A stretch of 54,227 bases of DNA from Escherichia sp. ESNIH1. Its GTDB lineage: Bacteria; Pseudomonadota; Gammaproteobacteria; Enterobacterales; Enterobacteriaceae. The notes beneath the pieces were generated by a model that saw only the letters and a program-made list of their open reading frames with translations, ran no database searches and was not told where the DNA came from. Below are positions 28,779-36,515 of this stretch, piece by piece. Numbering within the stretch: position 1 is the stretch's first letter; every line of letters begins with the position of its first letter. The DNA lies in assembly GCA_002918705.1 (NCBI GenBank), contig PQKR01000013.1:1-54227 (forward strand), given 5' to 3'. Position numbers and translations under genes: made by a program.

Positions 28779-29756
28779 ATGATGAAGCACACCGCGCTGG
28801 CAGCCGTTATCGTAACCGCGTTAAGCACGCCGGCTTTCGCCGCCTCCACGCTGACGCTCTATACCAGCCAGCCGAACGAAGATGCCCAGATGACCGTCAC
28901 CGCCTTCGAAAAGGCGCACCCGGACATTGAGGTCAAGTGGATCCGTGACGGAACCACCAAGCTAACGGCGCGCCTGCAGGCCGAGCTGGCGGCAGGCGGT
29001 GCTGCGCCGGACGTGCTGCTGATCGCCGATAGCGTCACGATGGAGTCTCTGAAAAAGCAGGATCTGCTCGCAGCCTATAAATCCCCTGAGGCCAGCCGCT
29101 ACGATGCTCAGCTGTACGATCCGCAGGGCTACTACTATGGCACCAAGCTAATTACCACCGGCATTGCCTACAATACCCGCGCGCCGGTGAAGCCTGGCGC
29201 CTGGCAGGATCTGCTTAAGCCTGAACTCAAGAACATGACCACGCTGCCCAGCCCGCTCTACTCCGGGGCGGCGCAGATCCATATGGCGACGCTGATGAAC
29301 GATCCGCAGCTCGGCTTTACCTGGTATGAAAAGCTAAAGGCTAACGGCGCGATGCCCCAGAGCGGAAACGGCGCGGTGATGAATGCCATCACCTCCGGCA
29401 GCAAAGGCTACGGCGTGCTGGTGGACTACATGGCCATCCGCGAAAAAGCCAAAGGCGCACCGATTGAGTTCGTGTTCCCGAAAGAGGGCGTCAGCATCGT
29501 AACCGAGCCGGTGGCGATGCTGAAGAAGGCGAAAAACCCGGACGGGGCTAAAGCCTTTATCGACTTTGTGCTGTCGGATGCGGGTCAGCGCCTGGTGCTG
29601 AAGCAGGGCTATCTGCCAGCCGATGCGAGCCTTCCGGCGCCGGAAGGCTTCCCGGCGCGGGAGAGCATCAAGCTGATGCCGTATGACCCGGCGAAGGCGC
29701 TGGCGGATACTGACGCCAATAAAAAACGCTTCGCCGATCTGTTTGGAAACCGCTAA
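28779..29756 (+). CDS. Periplasmic solute-binding protein of ABC importer
   Basis: A 325-residue protein with a signal peptide ending in STPAFA (cleavage near residue 21-22). The mature part has the fold-class pattern of family 1/6 binding proteins (LTLYTSQPNEDAQ, then PDVLLIADSVTMESLKKQ and GSKGYGVLVDYMAIREKA). Relatives bind ferric iron, hexose phosphates (AfuA), 2-aminoethylphosphonate or polyamines. I do not see the adjacent Tyr-Tyr pair typical of ferric FbpA in the expected segment; YGVLVDY is there instead. The neighbours point to a phosphorylated solute. ATG codons at 28779 and 28782 are both possible starts. Confidence 0.88.
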   Translation: MMKHTALAAVIVTALSTPAFAASTLTLYTSQPNEDAQMTVTAFEKAHPDIEVKWIRDGTTKLTARLQAELAAGGAAPDVLLIADSVTMESLKKQDLLAAYKSPEASRYDAQLYDPQGYYYGTKLITTGIAYNTRAPVKPGAWQDLLKPELKNMTTLPSPLYSGAAQIHMATLMNDPQLGFTWYEKLKANGAMPQSGNGAVMNAITSGSKGYGVLVDYMAIREKAKGAPIEFVFPKEGVSIVTEPVAMLKKAKNPDGAKAFIDFVLSDAGQRLVLKQGYLPADASLPAPEGFPARESIKLMPYDPAKALADTDANKKRFADLFGNR

Positions 29757-29759
29757 CCG

Positions 29760-31472
29760 ATGACCACCATGACCCTCCGTCAACCCGCCAGCAGCGGTCC
29801 GCCGAAGGGGCTGCTCTGGCTGCTGCTCGGCCTGGTGGCGCTGCTGAGTCTGCTGCCGAGCCTGCGGCTGCTGGTCTCGGCGCTGCTTGACTGGCAGCAG
29901 GGGAGCAGCAGCAGCCTGTGGCGAGTGCTCAGCAACCCGACGACCTGGACCGCGCTCTATAACAGCCTCTATACCAGCGGCCTGGGTACGCTGCTCTCGC
30001 TGCTGCTGGGCGGGCTGTTTGCCTTCTGGCTCGCGCTGACCAATATCCGCCTCAAGCAGGTCTGGGTATTCCTGTTTATGCTGCCGATGATGATCCCACC
30101 CCAGGTGACAGCCCTGAGCTGGCTCCAGCTTTTCGGGCCGAGCAGCATCCTGCTTAACAGCCTCGGGATTGCGCCGTCGTTCGGCAGCGCTAATCCGCTC
30201 TACTCTCCCGAGGGCATCGCTCTGCTGCTGGGGATCCAGCACGCGCCGCTGGTCTTTCTGGCCCTGCGCACCCAGCTTCAGTGCCTGCCGAAAGAGCAGA
30301 TCGAGGCGGCGCGGCTGAATGGCGCTTCGCTGTGGCGGGTGTTGATCGACATTGTGTTGCCGCTGTGCCGCACCGCGCTGTGGGCCGGGGCGGCGATAGC
30401 CTTCGTCTCCGCGCTGGGCAACTTTGGTATTCCGGCGATGCTGGGCATACCCATCTCCTACTTTGTGCTGCCGATTCAGATCTACCAGTCGCTGTCGAGT
30501 TTCGGGCCGTCGATGCTCAGCGACGTGGCGGCGCTGTCGGTGCTGATGGGCGTGCTGGCGATCGGCATTGTCTCCCTGCAGGGCTATCTCCAGCGCCGAC
30601 ACGCGTTGCCGCTGATCGGCATGGCCGGGCGGGCGCTCGACTTCCAGCTTGGCAGATGGCGTCTCGCTACCGAGCTGCTGCTGGGGGTGGTGCTGGTCGC
30701 TATTTTGCTGGCCCCGCTGCTGGCGCTGGTGGCGACCTCGCTGGTACCAACCCTCGGCGTGCCGCTGACGGCCCAGACCCTGACCTTTAACGCTTACCAG
30801 GCGATGCTGGAGAGCGGCAGCGCCACCTGGCGCGCGCTGAGCAACAGCCTGCTGCTGTCGGTCTCTGCTGCGCTGGTGTTGATGCTGCTGAGCCTGCCGC
30901 TGGCGTGGCTGCTGGTGCGTTTTCCCGCGCGTCCGCTGCGCTGGCTGCACAGCGCCATCGACATTCCCTATACCCTGCCGGGGGTCGTGCTGGCTATCGC
31001 CTGCATCCTGCTGTTCGCTCGTCCGCTGCCCATCATCGGCATCAGCCTGAGCGGCACGCTGCTGATCATCTTCTTCGCCTACCTGGCGCGCTTTCTCACC
31101 GTCTGCCTGAAGCCGCTGCATAACAGCATGCTGCAGCTCGATCCGGCGATGGAGGAGGCTGCCAGCCTGGCCGGCGCTAACTTCTCCCAGCGGCTGCGGC
31201 ATATCGTCCTGCCGCTGCTGGCCCCGGCGGCCTTCGCCGGTGCGCTGCTGGTGTTTCTGACGGCAGTGAATGAGCTGACCGTCTCGGCGCTGCTGTGGAG
31301 CGCGGGCAAGGAGACCCTCGGCGTGGTGATTTTCAACCTCGATGAGAGCGGCGATAAGGTACTGGCCTCTGCCATCTCGGTGATGGTTGTGGCGCTGGTG
31401 GCGCTGGTAATGCTGATGCTGAGCGGTCTTGGCCGCTATCTACCCAAAGGAGTGATCCCGTGGCAGAACTGA
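29760..31472 (+). CDS. Fused two-domain ABC permease
   Basis: A 570-residue membrane protein made of two permease halves in tandem, as in FbpB/AfuB/ThiP-type importers, so one chain supplies both transmembrane subunits. About twelve hydrophobic segments are visible. Each half has an EAA coupling motif: EAARLNGASLWRVLIDIVLP at about 182-201 and EEAASLAGANFSQRLRHIVLP at about 465-485. It starts 3 bases after the solute-binding protein stop and overlaps the ATPase gene by 13 bases. The very high leucine content and GC-rich codons produce long spurious antisense frames. Confidence 0.9.
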   Translation: MTTMTLRQPASSGPPKGLLWLLLGLVALLSLLPSLRLLVSALLDWQQGSSSSLWRVLSNPTTWTALYNSLYTSGLGTLLSLLLGGLFAFWLALTNIRLKQVWVFLFMLPMMIPPQVTALSWLQLFGPSSILLNSLGIAPSFGSANPLYSPEGIALLLGIQHAPLVFLALRTQLQCLPKEQIEAARLNGASLWRVLIDIVLPLCRTALWAGAAIAFVSALGNFGIPAMLGIPISYFVLPIQIYQSLSSFGPSMLSDVAALSVLMGVLAIGIVSLQGYLQRRHALPLIGMAGRALDFQLGRWRLATELLLGVVLVAILLAPLLALVATSLVPTLGVPLTAQTLTFNAYQAMLESGSATWRALSNSLLLSVSAALVLMLLSLPLAWLLVRFPARPLRWLHSAIDIPYTLPGVVLAIACILLFARPLPIIGISLSGTLLIIFFAYLARFLTVCLKPLHNSMLQLDPAMEEAASLAGANFSQRLRHIVLPLLAPAAFAGALLVFLTAVNELTVSALLWSAGKETLGVVIFNLDESGDKVLASAISVMVVALVALVMLMLSGLGRYLPKGVIPWQN

Positions 31473-32485
31473 AACTGGAGAGCCTGAGTAAAACGTTCGG
31501 CGACCAGACCGTGGTGCACGATCTTAACCTGACCATTCCCGAAGGCGCGTTTACGGCGCTGCTCGGGCCTAGCGGCTGCGGGAAAACCACCACGCTGCGT
31601 ATTCTGGCCGGGCTGGAGCGGCTCTCCAGCGGCCGCCTGACGCTGGGCAACCGACTGCTGGCCGACGCGGCTACCCATCTGCCGCCGGAGGCGCGAAACA
31701 TGGGGATGGTGTTTCAATCCTACGCGCTCTGGCCGCATATGACGGTGGCAGAGAACGTGGGCTATCCGCTCAAGCTAAAAAAAGTGAACGGCGCGGCGCG
31801 GCATAAGCAGGTTATGGCTGCCCTTGAGGTGGTGGAGCTGGCGGCGTACGCCGAGCGCTCGCCACAGGCGCTGAGCGGCGGGCAGCGTCAACGCGTGGCG
31901 CTGGCGCGCTGCCTGGTCTCCGAGCCACAGGTGGTGCTGCTTGACGAGCCGCTGGCCAATCTTGACCGTCATCTGCGGGCCACAATGGAGCAGACCTTCC
32001 GCGAATTTCATCGCCGCACCGGGGCAACCTTTGTCTACGTCACTCACGACCAGGCGGAGGCGATGGCGCTGGCCAGCCATATTGCCGTGATGCACCGGGG
32101 CGCGCTAATGCAGTGGGGTACACCGCAGGAACTCTATCAGCAGCCGTACAGCGCCTGGGTTGCGGGCTTTATTGGCAAGGGCAGCGTGCTGAATCTGGCG
32201 AGCGCGGCGCAAAGCCGTCAGCTGGATGGCGCGCAGCTTCATCATGGACTGAGCGTGAGCGATGGCGTGCGCCACCCGGTGCTGGTGCGTCCCGAGCACG
32301 TTGAAATAGGCGAGGGCGGCCTGGCTGCCACCATCGAAAACTGTATCTATCAGGGGGAGCGCTACCTGCTGGCGCTGCGTCTGGCCGATGGTCAACCGCT
32401 CACGGCCTTCCATCACCTGCCGCTGCGTGAGCAGCAGATCACCGCCGTGCGCCTGCATCAGGGCTGGCGGCTGGAGGCGGCGTGA
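31460..32485 (+). CDS. ABC importer ATP-binding protein
   Basis: A 341-residue ATPase. Walker A is GPSGCGKTT (36-44), the Q-loop FQSYALWPHMTV, the signature LSGGQRQRVALAR (from about 138), Walker B VVLLDEP (158-164, Glu163), and the switch His196 is in YVTHDQAEAM. A TOBE-type regulatory domain follows from about 235 (VLVRPEHVEIGEGG). The start is GTG at 31460, preceded by AAAGGAG, and it overlaps the permease end by 13 bases. It is of the FbpC/AfuC/PotA class. It overlaps the next gene by 4 bases. Confidence 0.92.
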   Translation: MAELKLESLSKTFGDQTVVHDLNLTIPEGAFTALLGPSGCGKTTTLRILAGLERLSSGRLTLGNRLLADAATHLPPEARNMGMVFQSYALWPHMTVAENVGYPLKLKKVNGAARHKQVMAALEVVELAAYAERSPQALSGGQRQRVALARCLVSEPQVVLLDEPLANLDRHLRATMEQTFREFHRRTGATFVYVTHDQAEAMALASHIAVMHRGALMQWGTPQELYQQPYSAWVAGFIGKGSVLNLASAAQSRQLDGAQLHHGLSVSDGVRHPVLVRPEHVEIGEGGLAATIENCIYQGERYLLALRLADGQPLTAFHHLPLREQQITAVRLHQGWRLEAA

Positions 32486-33537
32486 CGGCGATTGAGATTA
32501 TCAGCGGGCTGCATGACAAAACGCCCGCCGCGATTCTGGTGACTACCCCCACGCAGCGCATTCTGCTGGACGCCGGGGGCTCGCTAGAGCCGGGGGCGGA
32601 CGACTGGCCGGTGCCGGATCGGCTGGATGCCGTGCTGCTCAGTCACGATCACATCGATCATATCGCCGGGCTGGCACGGCTGCCCGCCTCGGTGCCTATC
32701 TACTGTAGCGCCGTAACGGCCCGCGCACTGCCGCCGGGATCGAACGTTCACCCGATACCGGTGCGTGGTCAGTTCTCCCTCGGCGAATTGACGGTGACCA
32801 CCGGCAGCAGCGGCCATGCCTGGGGTGGGATCTGGTTCCACCTCGATGTGGCGGGGGGCCTGTTCTACAGCGGCGATGTCAGCCTGGAGTCGGCGCTGTT
32901 TCATTTCGATCCGCCCCCGCCTGCGGCGATAGCGCTGATGGACGCCTCGTATGGCCTGTACGACACGCCACAGCGCCAGCAGCTTGAGGCTCTGTGGCCG
33001 CACATGCAGCTGCCGGTGCTCTGTCCGGTTCCACCTTCAGGGCGGGCAGTAGAGATGGCTCTGCTGTTGGCGCGTCGCGGTATTAAAGATGTGGTGATGG
33101 ATGACGCCTGCCGGGAGATGCTGATGCTCATGGCAGAGCACAACGACGGCAGCCTGATCCCCGGCGTGGAACATGAGCTGCGGCAGCGGGTACGTGACCT
33201 GCCATCGTTTACCGCTGACGCGCCGGTTATTCTGGCGGCCGACCCGGACGGATTGCACGGTATGGCGGGCGAACTGCGGCGGCACGCTGATTTTCGCCAC
33301 CGTACCCTGTTTACCGGCCATATGAATCACCGTGCCCGCGAGCAGCATCGGCGAGGCGAGGTCGATTTCTGCCGCTGGAACGTTCACCCCACGCGTCGCT
33401 GCTTACAAGAGCTGGTGGCGATGCTGGGCTGTCGCCAGCTGGTGCCGCTGTTTACCCCTGTTGATGACGCCGCGCACTGGCAGCAGATGCTGGGCTGCGT
33501 CATCCTTACCCAGCCCCGTTTCAGGATAGAAGCATGA
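32482..33537 (+). CDS. Metallo-beta-lactamase-fold hydrolase with beta-CASP-like layout
   Basis: A 351-residue hydrolase starting at GTG 32482. The two-metal site is complete: HDHIDH (His55, His57, Asp59, His60), GHAWGG (His112) and YSGDV (Asp132). The next segments follow the plan of beta-CASP nucleases (RNase J, CPSF-73). LMDASYG (Asp154) resembles motif A, LPVLCPVPPSGRAVEMALLLARRG resembles the IPxFAxGRAQELL helix, FTGHMNHR (His280) matches the TGY segment, and NVHPTRR (His302) matches the SAHxD motif B. The final VHGE-type motif C is replaced by VPLFTP, without His. By fold it should hydrolyse a phosphodiester or lactone; RNA, cyclic phosphate and sugar-lactone substrates are all possible. 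It overlaps both neighbours by 4 bases. Confidence 0.82.
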   Translation: MTAIEIISGLHDKTPAAILVTTPTQRILLDAGGSLEPGADDWPVPDRLDAVLLSHDHIDHIAGLARLPASVPIYCSAVTARALPPGSNVHPIPVRGQFSLGELTVTTGSSGHAWGGIWFHLDVAGGLFYSGDVSLESALFHFDPPPPAAIALMDASYGLYDTPQRQQLEALWPHMQLPVLCPVPPSGRAVEMALLLARRGIKDVVMDDACREMLMLMAEHNDGSLIPGVEHELRQRVRDLPSFTADAPVILAADPDGLHGMAGELRRHADFRHRTLFTGHMNHRAREQHRRGEVDFCRWNVHPTRRCLQELVAMLGCRQLVPLFTPVDDAAHWQQMLGCVILTQPRFRIEA

Positions 33538-34091
33538 CGCTGCTACATAAGCCTTTTGTCTTTGTTCGCCACGGTGAGACGCCGCTTAACCGCGATCGTC
33601 TGATTGGCGGACGTACTGAAGTACCGCTCACGGCGACGGGCGAGCAGCAGGCGCGCGACGCCTCGCCGCTGCTGTTAAACCACGCCTGGAGCATCGTTGC
33701 CGTCAGCCCGCAGCAGCGCGCCCGGCGTACCGCAGAGCTGGCGCTACCCGGTGTGCCGCTGACCCCGGTTGCCGATCTGCGCGAGCGGGACTGGGGCGAT
33801 CTCGAGTGCCGACCCCTTAGCGAGCAGACGCCCTACGAGGAGACCCCGCCGAACGGCGAAGCCTGGCGGCCTTTCTGTATACGCGTAACCGAGGCGTTGA
33901 ACACGCTGCTGGCGCAGTACGACACGCCGCTGGTGGTGGCGCACTCCGGGGTGTTCCGCGTGATCCGCCTGCTGGCGACCGGCACCCCCCACGGCGAGCG
34001 GGTCGGCAACGTGGCTCCGCTCTGGATCCTGCCTGGCGCTACCCCTGACGACTGGAAAATTATTCCGCTGGAGAAGATGAATGCTGACTGA
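33534..34091 (+). CDS. Histidine phosphatase family protein
   Basis: A 185-residue protein of the phosphoglycerate mutase-like (branch 1) histidine phosphatase family. FVRHGETPLNRDRLIGG gives the RHG motif with phospho-acceptor His13. ERDWGDLE supplies the catalytic acid region, and VVAHSGVFR carries the second His (137). Relatives remove phosphate from small molecules (for example CobC, GpmB, SixA). The substrate is unknown; here it would act on a monoester made by a neighbouring hydrolase or imported directly. It overlaps the next gene by 11 bases. Confidence 0.88.
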   Translation: MTLLHKPFVFVRHGETPLNRDRLIGGRTEVPLTATGEQQARDASPLLLNHAWSIVAVSPQQRARRTAELALPGVPLTPVADLRERDWGDLECRPLSEQTPYEETPPNGEAWRPFCIRVTEALNTLLAQYDTPLVVAHSGVFRVIRLLATGTPHGERVGNVAPLWILPGATPDDWKIIPLEKMNAD

Positions 34092-34536
34092 ACAGTGTGT
34101 GATCGTAGATATCGACGGTACCCTGGCCGAATTTGACGCCGAGGCGGTACGCGAGTGGGTCTTAGGCCCGGAAAAGCAGTGGCAGCCCTTTTTTGCCCAT
34201 ATGGCGGAGGCGCTGCCGAGCGTGGCCATCAGCCGTCTGGTAGGGCTGCTGAGCGCTCAGCAGCAGAAGATTGTGATCTGTAGCGGGCGACCTGCCAGCT
34301 TCCAGCGCCATACCCAGGAGTGGCTGGAGCGGCACTGCATTCCTTTCGATGCGCTCTATCTCCGGCCGGACGGGGAGGATACGCTTCCGGATGAGGTCGT
34401 GAAAAAAACGCTGCTGCAGCAGATAAAAGCGGACGGCTACGCGCCCTGGCTGGTGATCGACGATCGCCAGGCGGTAGTTGATTTCTGGCGAGCGGAAGGG
34501 CTGACCTGTCTGCAGTGCGCGCCGGGCGATTTTTAA
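34081..34536 (+). CDS. Polynucleotide 3'-phosphatase-like HAD protein
   Basis: A 151-residue HAD phosphatase resembling the C-terminal 3'-phosphatase domain of T4 polynucleotide kinase (PseT/Pnkp), but without a kinase domain. Motif I is VIVDIDGTLAEF (Asp10, Asp12), motif II ICSGRP (Ser68, Arg70), then LRPDGEDTLPDEVVKK, and motif IV VIDDRQAVVDFWRAEGL (Asp127, Asp128). The protein ends in CAPGDF. Pnkp phosphatases remove 3'-phosphates or open and remove 2',3'-cyclic phosphates on nucleic acids. A small-molecule substrate is also possible. It is the last gene of the operon. Confidence 0.85.
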   Translation: MLTEQCVIVDIDGTLAEFDAEAVREWVLGPEKQWQPFFAHMAEALPSVAISRLVGLLSAQQQKIVICSGRPASFQRHTQEWLERHCIPFDALYLRPDGEDTLPDEVVKKTLLQQIKADGYAPWLVIDDRQAVVDFWRAEGLTCLQCAPGDF

Positions 34537-34546
34537 GCCGCCCGGC
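34521..34546. terminator. Hairpin at the end of the accessory operon
   Basis: GCCGGGCG (34521-34528) pairs with CGCCCGGC (34539-34546) around a 10-base loop that contains the last stop codon. It lies between convergent genes. T-runs after the stem are lacking on both strands, so I call it a terminator only tentatively. Confidence 0.4.
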
Positions 34547-34554
34547 ACCGTAAG

Positions 34555-35367
34555 TTAGCTTCGCTTTTCGCCGTACCTGGCAAACCAGGCCAGCATGCGC
34601 TGCCAGCCATCTTTCGCTGACTCCTCGTGATAGCTTGGACGATAGTCGGCGTTAAACGCGTGTCCGGCATCGGGATAGACCACGATTTCCGCTTCGGCGT
34701 TGGCGGCGCGCAGGGCGTGGCGCATGGTCTCCACGGTATTGAGGGGAATGCCGCCGTCCTGAGCGCCATAGAGGCCGAGAACCGGCGCGTTAAGGTCGGT
34801 GGCGATATCCACCGGATGCTTCGGGGAGTTGAGGGTTTTGTCACCCACCAGCTTGCCGTACCATGCCACCGCCGCCTTCAGCTGTGGATTATGTGCGGCA
34901 TAAAGCCAGGCGATACGCCCGCCCCAGCAAAAGCCGGTGAGCAGCAGTCGGTGCGCATCGCCGCCGTTGCGCGCTGCCCAGTTGGCGACGTGGTCAAGAT
35001 CGGCCAGTACCTGAGCATCTGGCACCTTTGAAACCAGCTCTTTAAACAGCGTGGAAATGTCGCTGTAGTCGTTAGGATCGCCCTGGCGGAAGTAGAGTTC
35101 AGGCGCGATAGCCAGGTAGCCCTCCTGCGCCAGTCGGCGGCAGATATCACGAATGTGCTCGTGCACGCCGAAAATCTCCTGAACCACAATGACCACCGGT
35201 AGCGGACCGTCGGCAGCCTGGGGCCGGGCATGCCAGGCGGGCATGTTATCACCCTGAGTGGGAATCGACGTCTCACCGGTCAAAATAGACTCTTCAGAGG
35301 TGTGAACTGCGGTGGAGGCGTGAGGTGAAGCTGCAGGTGCAAAGCCGGGCTGTTTTTCTGTTGTCAT
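34555..35367 (-). CDS. ysgA: YsgA, dienelactone hydrolase family protein
   Basis: A 270-residue alpha/beta hydrolase (E. coli YsgA 271). The nucleophile is the Cys in TGFCWGGR, as in dienelactone hydrolases; GLYGAQDGG carries the Asp and PDAGHAFN the His of the triad. VVIVVQEIFGVHEHIRD is the family's conserved N-terminal segment. A physiological substrate is not established. In E. coli K-12 this gene directly follows metE; here the accessory cassette lies between. Confidence 0.92.
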   Translation of the reverse strand: MTTEKQPGFAPAASPHASTAVHTSEESILTGETSIPTQGDNMPAWHARPQAADGPLPVVIVVQEIFGVHEHIRDICRRLAQEGYLAIAPELYFRQGDPNDYSDISTLFKELVSKVPDAQVLADLDHVANWAARNGGDAHRLLLTGFCWGGRIAWLYAAHNPQLKAAVAWYGKLVGDKTLNSPKHPVDIATDLNAPVLGLYGAQDGGIPLNTVETMRHALRAANAEAEIVVYPDAGHAFNADYRPSYHEESAKDGWQRMLAWFARYGEKRS

Positions 35368-35480
35368 GGCAATCTCCGTACCCTTTTTTAGCGCATCAGC
35401 TAACTATAGCCAGTACGGCAAAATCATCCTGTGCGGAAGAGACTATCTTTAAGACGAACGGGGGAAGGAGAGTATTATAG

Positions 35481-35496
35481 TGTGATATAAATCACC
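35481..35496 (+). promoter_or_regulatory. CRP site 2 (distal) of udp
   Basis: TGTGA-TATAAA-TCACC is a 9/10 match to the CRP consensus. Its centre is 52 bases upstream of the proximal site, the same spacing as the two E. coli udp sites at -93.5 and -41.5, between which CytR binds. Confidence 0.85.
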
Positions 35497-35532
35497 TTTT
35501 GATGAAAAATTGATGTAAACAGTTTTCTTCAG

Positions 35533-35548
35533 AGTGATTGATGTCACG
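35533..35548 (+). promoter_or_regulatory. CRP site 1 (proximal) of udp
   Basis: AGTGA-TTGATG-TCACG matches the CRP consensus at 8 of 10 positions. Placing its centre at -41.5 puts the start near 35582 and a -10 element TAGAGT at 35570-35575, a class II CRP-dependent promoter. Confidence 0.85.
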
Positions 35549-35619
35549 AAAAAAAGCGATGGTCTTCTGTAGAGTACCGTTTTACTTCTGTTGATGATCG
35601 ACCCACAAAGGAGTCACCC

Positions 35620-36381
35620 ATGTCCAAGTCTGATGTTTTTCACCTCGGCCTGACCAAAAACGATCTGCAGGGAGCCACGCTGGCAATCGTCCCTGGCGAT
35701 CCGGAGCGAGTGGAAAAGATCGCCGCGCTGATGGATAAGCCGGTTAAGCTGGCATCGCATCGCGAATTTACCTCCTGGCGCGCCGAAGTAGATGGCAAAG
35801 CGGTGATTGTCTGCTCCACCGGGATTGGCGGCCCGTCGACCTCTATCGCCGTTGAAGAGCTGGCGCAGCTGGGCATCCGCACTTTCCTGCGCGTGGGCAC
35901 CACTGGCGCAATCCAGCCGCACATCAACGTTGGCGACGTGCTGGTAACCACCGCATCCGTGCGTCTCGACGGGGCCAGCCTGCACTTTGCCCCGATGGAG
36001 TATCCGGCGGTAGCTGATTTTACCTGTACCACTGCGCTGGTCGAGGCTGCTAAAGAGGTGGGCGCAACAACCCACATCGGCGTGACCGCCTCGTCTGACA
36101 CCTTCTATCCGGGCCAGGAGCGTTACGACACCTTCTCCGGCCGCGTCGTCAGCCGCTATAAAGGCTCTATGGAAGAGTGGCAGTCAATGGGTGTGATGAA
36201 CTACGAGATGGAGTCCGCCACGCTGCTGACCATGTGCTCCAGCCAGGGTCTGCGTGCTGGCATGGTAGCGGGCGTGATCGTCAACCGTACCCAGCAAGAG
36301 ATCCCGAACGCGGAGACCATGAAGCAGACCGAAAGCCACGCGATTAAAATCGTGGTGGAAGCGGCGCGCCGTCTGGCTTAA
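35620..36381 (+). CDS. udp: Uridine phosphorylase
   Basis: Cleaves uridine to uracil and ribose-1-phosphate for pyrimidine salvage; it works as a hexamer. The 253 residues equal the E. coli length. [14 protein letters not shown] at the N-terminus, [11 protein letters not shown] (phosphate loop), RVGTTGAIQ and the nucleoside-binding [10 protein letters not shown] are all present. Transcription should be controlled by CRP and CytR through the paired upstream CRP sites. It is monocistronic, with a terminator after it. Confidence 0.97.
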   Translation: MSKSDVFHLGLTKNDLQGATLAIVPGDPERVEKIAALMDKPVKLASHREFTSWRAEVDGKAVIVCSTGIGGPSTSIAVEELAQLGIRTFLRVGTTGAIQPHINVGDVLVTTASVRLDGASLHFAPMEYPAVADFTCTTALVEAAKEVGATTHIGVTASSDTFYPGQERYDTFSGRVVSRYKGSMEEWQSMGVMNYEMESATLLTMCSSQGLRAGMVAGVIVNRTQQEIPNAETMKQTESHAIKIVVEAARRLA

Positions 36382-36392
36382 CGCTCCTCTCC

Positions 36393-36423
36393 GGCAGGTC
36401 GAACCCCTCGGCCTGCCCGTTTT
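36393..36423 (+). terminator. udp terminator
   Basis: GGCAGGTCG (36393-36401) pairs with CGGCCTGCC (36409-36417), a 9-bp stem with one G-U pair and a 7-base loop, followed by CGTTTT. Confidence 0.75.
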
Positions 36424-36515
36424 GCGTATTACCTCGCAGGAAAATCCTTCCCAACTGGACACCTATCCAGCACACTCTTATTTTGCATCGGTAAGTGGTT
36501 TATGCAGGAGGCAGG

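Noticed and set aside
29334-31202. 622-codon open frame on the minus strand opposite the binding protein and permease
   Set aside because: It is Gln/Arg/His-rich low-complexity sequence produced by GC-rich codons of the real genes on the other strand; it has no recognisable domain and its coordinates are fully covered by well-supported genes.
28779-32485. Annotation as a ferric iron (FbpABC/AfuABC) transporter
   Set aside because: The domain class fits, but the iron-ligand Tyr-Tyr pair is not evident and the downstream genes are phosphohydrolases; a neutral name was kept.
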